In this document: positions 1 to 4,940 of the stretch, in pieces
How the letters are laid out: the number at the start of each line of letters is the position of its first letter
How positions within the stretch are numbered: position 1 is the stretch's first letter
Assembly (NCBI GenBank): GCA_900757695.1
Contig: CAAEOU010000265.1
Location: 1-8,297 of the forward strand
Origin: an uncultured Oscillospiraceae bacterium
GTDB lineage: Bacteria; Bacillota_A; Clostridia; Oscillospirales; Oscillospiraceae
Reading direction: 5' to 3'
DNA length: 8,297 nt
Translations under genes and position numbers: made by a program
The notes under the pieces: model-generated
Told to the model about the DNA's origin: nothing
The model's database searches: none
What the model saw: the letters and a program-made list of their open reading frames with translations, nothing else

Positions 1-69
<69 letters not shown>

Positions 70-262
70 ATGGTATCTAAACAGCGGCTCTCGCCGCTAT
101 TCAAATCAATTCATTGATCGCTAATCATTAGCTTCAAAGAAATAAAACGTTGCCCCACAAAGCTTTAAGCTTCATGGACAACTTTTACTTGTCCGTTTTG
201 GTGCTTCGTGTTTCTTACTTACGTTGTTTAATTTACAAGGTGCACACCGCTCTTACAGGGCG
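70..262 (-). promoter_or_regulatory. rRNA operon leader with processing and antitermination-like elements
   Basis: This is the transcribed leader between the proximal rRNA promoter and the 16S 5' end; it contains no gene. Two clear hairpins are visible: AGCGGC/GCCGCT (83-88 with 93-98, loop TCTC), just ahead of the mature 16S end, and GGACAA/TTGTCC (176-181 with 189-194). On the minus strand the stretch TTTCTTTGAAGC (131-142) resembles the boxA antitermination signal of Gram-positive rRNA leaders. That match is loose and is an inference. The stems probably take part in pre-16S processing, as rrn leaders generally do. Confidence 0.6.
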
Positions 263-268
263 ATTTGT

Positions 269-297
269 ATTTTAGCACAAATCCAAGTTGTTGTCAA
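269..297 (-). promoter_or_regulatory. rRNA promoter, proximal
   Basis: The minus strand reads TTGACA (292-297), a 17-nt spacer, then TAAAAT (269-274). The -35 is a perfect consensus, the spacing is optimal, and a transcript would start near 262, about 190 nt before the 16S gene. This is what is expected of a strong sigma-A rrn promoter. Confidence 0.85.
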
Positions 298-354
298 GAA
301 CTTTTTTCTTCTTTTTCTCCAACTTTTCAACCTGTGTCTTGCGACAGCTTTGAC

Positions 355-383
355 ATAATAGCATTTCTTTCCTCCATTGTCAA
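355..383 (-). promoter_or_regulatory. rRNA promoter, distal (tandem)
   Basis: The minus strand reads TTGACA (378-383), a 17-nt spacer, then TATTAT (355-360), one mismatch from the -10 consensus. It lies 86 bp upstream of the proximal promoter with the same orientation and spacing. Tandem promoters are the usual arrangement for Gram-positive rRNA operons and allow growth-rate control. Confidence 0.82.
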
Positions 384-413
384 GGGTTTTTCTCAAACTT
401 TTTTCTTCTTTTT

Positions 414-436
414 AAGACAGTCTGGAACACTGTCTT
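414..436. repeat. 8-bp inverted repeat between zinc-ribbon gene and rRNA promoters
   Basis: AAGACAGT (414-421) and ACTGTCTT (429-436) are perfect inverted copies around a 7-nt loop (CTGGAAC). On the minus strand the hairpin would follow the stop codon of the zinc-ribbon gene by about 26 nt. It is then followed by AAAAAG rather than a U tract, so it does not look like an intrinsic terminator for that gene. It could be an upstream protein-binding dyad for the rrn promoters or a simple transcript-end hairpin; nothing decides this. Confidence 0.5.
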
Positions 437-461
437 TCCCAACCGCCCTCAGTAAACTCTC

Positions 462-869
462 TCAGCTTCTCTCCTCAAAGCTGGCGCCACATTGCCGACA
501 GGTTACCTTGATCTTCCCTTTTCCTCTTGGCACCCGAAGTTTTACTCCGCAGGATGGGCACTTAAAAACCTTATATTGCCGCTTCTGCTCCATTTTTGCT
601 CGCCAGTTTCGCCCTATGCGAAATCCACGGGTCATAGCCAGAAATTTCTGGTTTTCCTGCTGCCTGCGTCCCAAGTTCTGGGAAAACGCACGAACACAGC
701 AAAAAGCAGCTGCCAAAAGGCAAGCCCAATGAAGCAGATTGGCCAGTCCCCTGGTTGGTGCAAACAGAGAGCCTATCCAGCAGAGGATTGCCAGCACAAA
801 AAGAGCAATATTCAATTGATCGATTCCATTTCTTCCAGCGAACAGTCGGTCAAACATGGTTCTCATCAT
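462..869 (-). CDS. small two-helix membrane protein with C-terminal zinc ribbon
   Basis: A 135-residue protein of unknown precise function. From the chosen start (MMRTMFDRLF), two hydrophobic segments follow at roughly residues 19-37 and 44-61, then a basic stretch, then a zinc ribbon with CPSC (about 104-107) and CRQC (about 124-127). The CPxC...VPxG...VxCxxCGxxF layout resembles the MJ0042-type zinc ribbon. The ribbon would face the cytoplasm if both helices span the membrane. The ATG at 869 is preferred because AGAGG (877-881) sits 7 nt upstream. The frame stays open to a TTG at 935, which would add 22 charged residues but has no visible Shine-Dalgarno. Its own promoter lies upstream and no terminator follows before the rRNA promoters. 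The zinc-ribbon call is secure; any function is not known to me. Confidence 0.82.
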   Translation of the reverse strand: MMRTMFDRLFAGRNGIDQLNIALFVLAILCWIGSLFAPTRGLANLLHWACLLAAAFCCVRAFSQNLGRRQQENQKFLAMTRGFRIGRNWRAKMEQKRQYKVFKCPSCGVKLRVPRGKGKIKVTCRQCGASFEERS

Positions 870-947
870 TTCTTCGCCTCTTTGCTTCGGATCTGGCCGT
901 TCTTCTGGTTTCCTGTCTTTTCGAAAGACCAGCAACCAAGACAGCTT

Positions 948-985
948 ACTTTATATTAAGATAAAGTATTCCTATTGTTTGTCAA
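948..985 (-). promoter_or_regulatory. promoter of the zinc-ribbon gene with a dyad over the -10
   Basis: The minus strand shows TTGACA (980-985), a 16-nt spacer and TATCTT (958-963). A perfect 7-bp inverted repeat, ACTTTAT (948-954) and ATAAAGT (961-967) with a 6-nt centre, covers the -10 element and the probable start site. This is where a repressor dimer could bind, but the dyad is AT-rich and could be fortuitous. The transcript would begin near 951, about 80 nt before the preferred ATG. Confidence 0.6.
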
Positions 986-1041
986 TGGGTTTCTCAATTT
1001 GTTTACAAAAAGATTACACTGTATTTTCTTTCCGACACATT

Positions 1042-1075
1042 GCAAAAAGAAACCGCCGCACAATCGTGCGGCGGT
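1042..1075 (-). terminator. intrinsic terminator of the CoA-transferase gene
   Basis: A perfect 10-bp GC-rich stem, ACCGCCGCAC (1052-1061) with GTGCGGCGGT (1066-1075), has a 4-nt loop. On the minus strand it is followed by TTTCTTTTTGC. It starts about 30 nt after the CoA-transferase stop codon, as expected for a Rho-independent terminator. Confidence 0.92.
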
Positions 1076-1106
1076 CTCTTAAATTCAGCCAAATCTTTGG
1101 AAAGAA

Positions 1107-2516
1107 TTAGAAATACATATACTTGTTGGCTTCTTTCCGCAGTTCCGCGCGGAAGTCGGGGTGTGCAACAGCAATCAGGTTCTCTACACGCTGCTTCACA
1201 GTACGGGCACGCAGCTTTGCCACACCATACTCCGTCACCACCATATCGGTCAGGTTCCGGGAAACAGAAACAATAGAACCGGGGTCCAGGATGGGAGCGA
1301 TTCTGGAAACAGTTCCCTTCTTCGCAGTAGAAATCTGGCACAGCATTGCACGGCCACCCTTGGAGTGATAAGCACCATAGGCATAGTCCGTGGCACCACC
1401 GGTTCCAGACCACTGAATGTTGGCAATGGCCTCTGCTGCCACCTGACCAGTCAGGTCAATCTGCAGGGCAGCATTGATGGACACCATGTTATCCTGCTGT
1501 GCAATAATCATCGGGTCATTGGTGTAACGACCACGGCGCATCAGGACACGGGGATGGTTGTTCAGATATTCATAGGTAAAGTTGTCCGCAATGATGAAGG
1601 TACCGACAGACCAGCCCTTGTCCAGGTTTTTATACCGGTTGGTGACAACACCCTTCTGGATCATGTGTGCCATGGAAGCACCAATCTGCTCAGTGTGGAT
1701 GCCCAGGTCGTGACGATCCATCAGTTCAAACCCGATGGCATTAGGGATGCCACCAAAGCCAAGCTGAATGCAGTCACCATCGTGAACCATCTCAGCAGCG
1801 TACTGGGCAACGGTCTTTTCAGCCTCGCCGATGGGGGGATCCTGCAGCTCATACAGGTCCAGATCAGACTCAATGATCACGTCAGCCATTGCCACGGGTA
1901 CAGCACACTCACCGGGCAGGTGGGGAATCTTGGGGTTGACCTCAAAGATGATTTTATCTGCGGAATACAAAGACTCCATTTCCCACTGCAGGTCACAGGA
2001 CACACAGCAATAGCCATGCTCGTCCATGGTGGAAACACCAATCACTACCACATTCGGGCGCTTGCAGCGATGCAGTTCCTGGCCATAGTTATGCAGGTTG
2101 ACAGGGAAATAGGTGCTCATGCCGGAGGGATGAATCTTCCGGAAGTTGCCATCATAGAAGAAAGTCTGATGATGGAACTTATCCTTCAGTTCAGGATTGG
2201 TATGGACTTCATACTCAGGTCCCCAGCGGTGCACACAGGACCACAGCTCAACAGGGTTGTTGGGATCAATGCGGTCGGCAATGCGGTGCAGATTGCGATA
2301 GAAGAGACGGGGTTCGCAGCCATGGATGGAGTTGACAATGCAATCGCCGCTCTCGATAATGGCCAGCGCGTCTTCCACCGTGCCCAGCTTGCTCTTGTAG
2401 ATTTCCTCATGAGACATGCCGGCATAGACGTCATTCAAATACTCTTCATGCTTCTTATGCTTCTTCAGCATGACATCAGGAATGTAACGATCATAGTTTT
2501 CATGATGTTCAAACAT
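1107..2516 (-). CDS. acetyl-CoA hydrolase/transferase family protein (4-hydroxybutyrate or butyrate:acetate CoA-transferase-like)
   Basis: A 469-residue family I CoA-transferase that would exchange CoA between an acyl-CoA and a carboxylate, often acetate, in the cytoplasm. Family signs in order: an N-terminal half with VEDALAIIESGDCIV (47-61); the glycine loop GFGGIPNAIG (253-262); GIHTEQIG (272-279), where Glu276 is the likely catalytic glutamate that forms the glutamyl-CoA thioester; GTGGATDYAYGA (371-382); and the C-terminal VTEYGVAKLRARTVKQR (427-443). It is somewhat longer than typical members (about 430-450), mostly at the N-terminus. The ATG at 2516 has AGGAGG (2526-2531) 9 nt upstream, and the gene has its own promoter and terminator, so it is monocistronic. 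The divergent neighbour is an acyl-CoA thioesterase. Sequence by eye cannot separate 4-hydroxybutyrate, butyryl-CoA:acetate and propionate CoA-transferases. The family is confident, the substrate is open. Confidence 0.93.
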   Translation of the reverse strand: MFEHHENYDRYIPDVMLKKHKKHEEYLNDVYAGMSHEEIYKSKLGTVEDALAIIESGDCIVNSIHGCEPRLFYRNLHRIADRIDPNNPVELWSCVHRWGPEYEVHTNPELKDKFHHQTFFYDGNFRKIHPSGMSTYFPVNLHNYGQELHRCKRPNVVVIGVSTMDEHGYCCVSCDLQWEMESLYSADKIIFEVNPKIPHLPGECAVPVAMADVIIESDLDLYELQDPPIGEAEKTVAQYAAEMVHDGDCIQLGFGGIPNAIGFELMDRHDLGIHTEQIGASMAHMIQKGVVTNRYKNLDKGWSVGTFIIADNFTYEYLNNHPRVLMRRGRYTNDPMIIAQQDNMVSINAALQIDLTGQVAAEAIANIQWSGTGGATDYAYGAYHSKGGRAMLCQISTAKKGTVSRIAPILDPGSIVSVSRNLTDMVVTEYGVAKLRARTVKQRVENLIAVAHPDFRAELRKEANKYMYF

Positions 2517-2577
2517 TGGATGTGTCCTCCTGTCTTTAATATGTACCAGTCTGTGCTACGCACAAGTTTACTCCTTT

Positions 2578-2606
2578 ATGCTAACCCACCTTATATAAAA
2601 AGTCAA
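2578..2606 (-). promoter_or_regulatory. promoter of the CoA-transferase gene
   Basis: The minus strand reads TTGACT (2601-2606), a 17-nt spacer and TAGCAT (2578-2583). Transcription would start near 2571, giving a 5' leader of about 55 nt that contains the RBS. A small stem, TGTGC/GCACA with a 3-nt loop, lies in the leader around 2551-2563. Confidence 0.72.
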
Positions 2607-2733
2607 GACAGTCATTGTGCGATACTTTGAACAAAATTGCTCCTTTGATTTTGTTCGTTTTGACACAGTTTTCCGGAATATCAAATTATTTCTTTTGTTT
2701 AGCTGCGTTTCTCTTTTCTTTTCTCCATTTTTC

Positions 2734-2775
2734 TGCTACAATAGACCCGAAACAGAGGCAATGGCCTCGTTTTCT
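2734..2775 (+). promoter_or_regulatory. probable thioesterase promoter (extended -10) and leader hairpin
   Basis: TGCTACAAT (2734-2742) is an extended -10 element with TACAAT at 2737-2742. The hexamer 17 nt upstream (TTTTCT) is a poor -35, which an extended -10 can tolerate. Just downstream, GAGGC (2755-2759) and GCCTC (2764-2768) form a 5-bp hairpin with flanking GAAAC/GTTTTC, followed by TTTTCTTTA. That resembles a weak terminator or attenuator at the start of the transcript. A second candidate promoter is TTGACA at 2660-2665 with a poor AATTAT at 2684-2689. The choice is uncertain. Confidence 0.45.
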
Positions 2776-2831
2776 TTACTCATTCAACCTATCAATTCGA
2801 TTGTTAAATCAGGCCAGCAAGGAGGCACGAT

Positions 2832-3224
2832 ATGTTAACCCCTGGAACCGCTTTGGAGCTCACTTTCCCTGTCACAGAGACACTGACCGCCAAAACCGTC
2901 GGCAGCGGGACACTGGACGTTTTGGCTACTCCCGTTATGATTGCCCGCATGGAACAGGCCGCCTGGACCGCAGTGGCTCCTTCCCTCTCTCCAGAGGAAG
3001 GAACCGTAGGTACTTGGATGAATGTAAAGCATCTGAGCGCCACACCCATTGGTGTAGAGGTCACTTGCCGCGCGGAACTGACAGAAGTAGACGGCAGACG
3101 ATTGGTTTTCCGCGTAACCGCACAAGATTCCCAAGGTCTCGTGGGGGAAGGTATCCACGAACGTGTGATCGTTCAAAATGATCGTTTCCTCACAAAAGCG
3201 CAGAAGAAAAGGAATCCCAAATAA
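2832..3224 (+). CDS. hotdog-fold acyl-CoA thioesterase, FlK-like
   Basis: A 130-residue single-domain protein predicted to hydrolyse acyl-CoA thioesters in the cytoplasm. It fits the thioesterase family that includes fluoroacetyl-CoA thioesterase FlK. Thr33 (in ATPVMIARMEQAAW), Glu41 and His67 (in VKHLSATPIGVEV) have spacings of 8 and 26, the same as the FlK catalytic Thr42-Glu50-His76. The tail AQDSQGLVGEGIHERVIV (97-114) is the usual hotdog end. The ATG has GGAGG (2821-2825) 6 nt upstream. The length is normal for the family. It is read divergently from the CoA-transferase and followed by a terminator, so it stands alone. Fluoroacetate is unlikely to be the natural substrate in this setting. 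A housekeeping role on short acyl-CoAs is an inference. Confidence 0.9.
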   Translation: MLTPGTALELTFPVTETLTAKTVGSGTLDVLATPVMIARMEQAAWTAVAPSLSPEEGTVGTWMNVKHLSATPIGVEVTCRAELTEVDGRRLVFRVTAQDSQGLVGEGIHERVIVQNDRFLTKAQKKRNPK

Positions 3225-3296
3225 TGGATTTGCATATTCAGCGGTGAATACTCACGTTCTCCGTAGAATCCTTCTTCCCAGAAAAACCAGATATGG

Positions 3297-3358
3297 AAGG
3301 TCGGAATCAGATTCCACATTATATTGTGGCATCTTTTGACTCCGGCCTTTCTTTTTCC
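3297..3358 (+). terminator. intrinsic terminator of the thioesterase gene
   Basis: An outer stem, AAGGTCGGA (3297-3305) with TCCGGCCTT (3341-3349; one G-U pair), encloses an inner stem CCACA (3314-3318) with TGTGG (3325-3329). It is followed by TCTTTTTCCTTATTTT. The intergenic sequence 3225-3296 shows no gene. A tight dyad GGAATC-A-GATTCC (3303-3315) overlaps the left arm and may form an alternative fold. Confidence 0.78.
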
Positions 3359-3399
3359 TTATTTTCCCTGGGTATTCTCTCTTTTTTATGAAAAAAATC

Positions 3400-3428
3400 T
3401 TGATTTTTTCTTACAAATAAATTACAAT
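3400..3428 (+). promoter_or_regulatory. promoter of the SleB-type hydrolase gene
   Basis: TTGATT (3400-3405), a 17-nt spacer and TACAAT (3423-3428) give a good sigma-A promoter about 40 bp before the start codon. No sigma-E, sigma-G or other sporulation sigma-factor pattern was recognised here, but such motifs are hard to exclude by eye. Confidence 0.7.
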
Positions 3429-3471
3429 GTGGTAACAACTATGAATATTCGGAAACAGGAGTAGCATGACG

Positions 3472-4416
3472 ATGAAAAATCACTTGCCCAGCGCGATCAT
3501 TCTATTCGTGCTCTTGTTGGCGTTCTGCTTTCACGCAATCGCCGCAGACAACAAGTCCTATTCCGGAACAAGTACGTTGGCTTCCACACAATCAGGTTAT
3601 CTTTTCACAAGCACATTGGAAACCTCATCGGTTGATTACCTCGATGTCATTGATCCCGTCGCCACAGACACTGTGGCCACATTGCTTCGTACTACACCGG
3701 ATATTACCGTCAACGGGACCTGGATCGCCGCCCAAACCGCCACAATCACTGCGGACGGCACAACCTATCTTTCCATCACGCCAGTCCTCCAGGCACTTTT
3801 CCCAAACGTCTCGGTCACCCTGAAAAATGGACGGCTCACTGCATCAGGCAACGGCCTCTCTCTGGAAGCCATCGCAGAAGAAGCCTATTTTATGGTCAAT
3901 GACCGGTATTTTTATGTACCATCCTTGGTTATGGCCCAAGAGAATGATCTGTTGCTCCCCGCAGAATCACTGGCCAACGCCTTGGGCTGTTCCGTGGTGA
4001 AAGAGCCCGCAACAGGAACCCTTTCGATTCGCCGGGTCGGGCCGGTGGCCACCGCTAACACTTACGTAGAAGAAGACCTCTACTGGCTCTCGCGCGCTAT
4101 CTACTCTGAGTCTGGAAACCAGCCGATGAAAGGGAGGATTGCCGTGGGAACCGTAATCCTGAACCGCGTCGCGGATGAGGCTTTCCCCGACACAATTCAG
4201 GAAGTCATTTTTGCACCAGGGCAATTTTCTCCCGTGGCCAACGGCACTATCTACCGCACCCCTGATGAGAAAAGCGTGATCGCTGCCAAGCTCTGCCTGG
4301 ACGGTGTGCGGGAAGCCGATGGGTGCCTGTACTTTAATGTAACCAGCATGTATTCCTGGGCGGATCAAAGCCGTACTTACTCCTGCACCATCGGCGGACA
4401 TAATTTCTATCTCTAA
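3472..4416 (+). CDS. secreted cell wall hydrolase, copper-amine-oxidase-like N-domain plus SleB-type (Hydrolase_2) domain
   Basis: A 314-residue exported protein. A signal peptide is clear: MKNHLPS, a hydrophobic run, then AIAA|DNK, with cleavage near residue 25. Residues ~90-190 resemble a copper amine oxidase-like N-terminal domain (TYLSITPVLQALFPNVSV, YFYVPSLVMA, LLLPAESLANALGCSV), a module common in clostridial wall proteins and not itself an oxidase. Residues ~201-314 form the SleB/CwlJ-type hydrolase: LSRAIYSESGNQPMKGRIAV with Glu213 as the likely catalytic acid, VGTVILNRV, FPDTIQEVIF, and the terminal GGHNFYL. Members cleave peptidoglycan, for example cortex at germination. AGGAG (3457-3461) lies 10 nt before this ATG and only 4 nt before an alternative ATG at 3466 that adds two residues. 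A vegetative wall-remodelling role is as likely as a germination role. Confidence 0.92.
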   Translation: MKNHLPSAIILFVLLLAFCFHAIAADNKSYSGTSTLASTQSGYLFTSTLETSSVDYLDVIDPVATDTVATLLRTTPDITVNGTWIAAQTATITADGTTYLSITPVLQALFPNVSVTLKNGRLTASGNGLSLEAIAEEAYFMVNDRYFYVPSLVMAQENDLLLPAESLANALGCSVVKEPATGTLSIRRVGPVATANTYVEEDLYWLSRAIYSESGNQPMKGRIAVGTVILNRVADEAFPDTIQEVIFAPGQFSPVANGTIYRTPDEKSVIAAKLCLDGVREADGCLYFNVTSMYSWADQSRTYSCTIGGHNFYL

Positions 4417-4423
4417 TCTTTCC

Positions 4424-4453
4424 ACCGGCTCGGACCTTGCAGTCCGAGCCGGT
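4424..4453 (+). terminator. strong hairpin after the SleB-type gene
   Basis: A perfect 12-bp stem, ACCGGCTCGGAC (4424-4435) with GTCCGAGCCGGT (4442-4453), has a 6-nt loop and starts 8 nt after the stop codon. It is followed by TCACTCAGCC and only then by a T-rich run, so the U tract is displaced by about 14 nt. It probably marks the 3' end of the mRNA, as an inefficient terminator or a stabilising end. Confidence 0.68.
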
Positions 4454-4495
4454 TCACTCAGCCTAAATTTTTTCCAAAATTTTTGCATTTTTCTC

Positions 4496-4523
4496 TTGAC
4501 TTCTCTTCCAAAGCTGTTATAAT
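4496..4523 (+). promoter_or_regulatory. promoter of tRNA-Ser
   Basis: TTGACT (4496-4501), a 16-nt spacer and a perfect TATAAT (4518-4523). Transcription would begin near 4530, about 55 nt before the tRNA, leaving a leader to be removed by RNase P. Confidence 0.8.
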
Positions 4524-4584
4524 ATCTATTGTTGCGTCCCCCACGGCAAAATTTCAAAGCAAGTCATAGTGACAGAGCAAACAC

Positions 4585-4677
4585 GGAGAAGTCGCGTAGT
4601 TTGGTCGAGCGCGCACGATTGGAAATCGTGTAGGCCCCAAAAGGGTCTCGAGGGTTCGAATCCCTCCTTCTCCGCCA
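4585..4677 (+). tRNA. tRNA-Ser (anticodon GGA)
   Basis: This is a complete class II tRNA of 93 nt including an encoded CCA. The acceptor stem is GGAGAAG (4585-4591) with CTTCTCC (4667-4673), discriminator G and CCA (4675-4677). The D arm contains GCG...CGC. The anticodon stem CACGA/TCGTG encloses TTGGAAA, with anticodon GGA at 4621-4623, which reads UCC and UCU. A long variable arm, GGCCC-CAAAA-GGGTC, identifies the serine class, and the T arm is GAGGG-TTCGAAT-CCCTC. It stands as a single-gene unit with its own promoter and a terminator 4 nt downstream. Confidence 0.97.
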
Positions 4678-4681
4678 GAAG

Positions 4682-4714
4682 AAAAACCTTGATCTTTCAG
4701 ATCAAGGTTTTTTT
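4682..4714 (+). terminator. intrinsic terminator of tRNA-Ser
   Basis: AAAAACCTTGATC (4682-4694) pairs perfectly with GATCAAGGTTTTT (4700-4712) around a 5-nt loop, and the 3' arm ends in a run of seven T. It begins right after the tRNA CCA end. Confidence 0.93.
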
Positions 4715-4773
4715 ATGTGTCAATGGATCACCATAAATTCCCCTCCCCCGCTCTCTAAACTACCTCGACAACC

Positions 4774-4803
4774 TTGACAAGGCAGCAAATCCTATGGTAT
4801 CGT
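4774..4803 (+). promoter_or_regulatory. probable promoter of the MATE gene
   Basis: TTGACA (4774-4779), an 18-nt spacer and TATCGT (4798-4803). A start near 4810 would give a leader of about 130 nt containing the attenuator structure. The -35 is perfect, the -10 is weak and the spacer is one base long, which would suit a regulated promoter. The stretch 4715-4773 shows no gene. Confidence 0.55.
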
Positions 4804-4807
4804 GAGA

Positions 4808-4918
4808 TGCAATAGAATACTTATTTGCTCCAAAACGCACCGCGTAATTTTTATTGCAGGGCTATATATTTTCCTGTTTCTGATTGATAAACAGGCAAAT
4901 ATATGGCCCTACTTTTTT
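4808..4918 (+). promoter_or_regulatory. leader attenuator: intrinsic terminator upstream of the MATE pump
   Basis: A hairpin pairs AGGGCTATATATTT (4858-4871) with AAATATATGGCCCT (4897-4910, one G-U). After one T-C mismatch it continues with CCTGTTT (4873-4879) against AAACAGG (4889-4895) around a 9-nt loop. It is followed by ACTTTTTT (4911-4918). This is a full Rho-independent terminator 22 nt before the MATE start codon, so it would block the pump unless overridden. Upstream, TGCAATA (4808-4814) can pair with TATTGCA (4852-4858), and ACGC/GCGT form a small stem (4835-4838 with 4842-4845). TATTTGC (4822-4828) is complementary to GCAAATA (4895-4901) in the terminator's 3' side, a possible antiterminator. 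The terminator is seen directly. A switch, its ligand, or ribosome-mediated control are inferences. I recognise no named riboswitch class. Confidence 0.72.
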
Positions 4919-4940
4919 GGACAGGAAAGAGGCGATTACA

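Noticed and set aside
265..964. Several plus-strand open frames of 69-155 codons over the rRNA promoters and the zinc-ribbon gene
   Set aside because: They are antisense to supported features, have no RBS, and their translations show only low-complexity Phe/Ser/Leu stretches.
1161..2630. A 489-codon open frame on the plus strand opposite the CoA-transferase
   Set aside because: It lies antisense to a gene with clear family motifs, RBS, promoter and terminator. Its own translation resembles no protein and has no Shine-Dalgarno.
3392..3409. AAAAAATC/GATTTTTT dyad next to the SleB-type gene promoter
   Set aside because: It is pure A/T with a 2-nt centre that overlaps the -35 element. Such dyads are common in AT-rich promoter DNA and carry no independent support.
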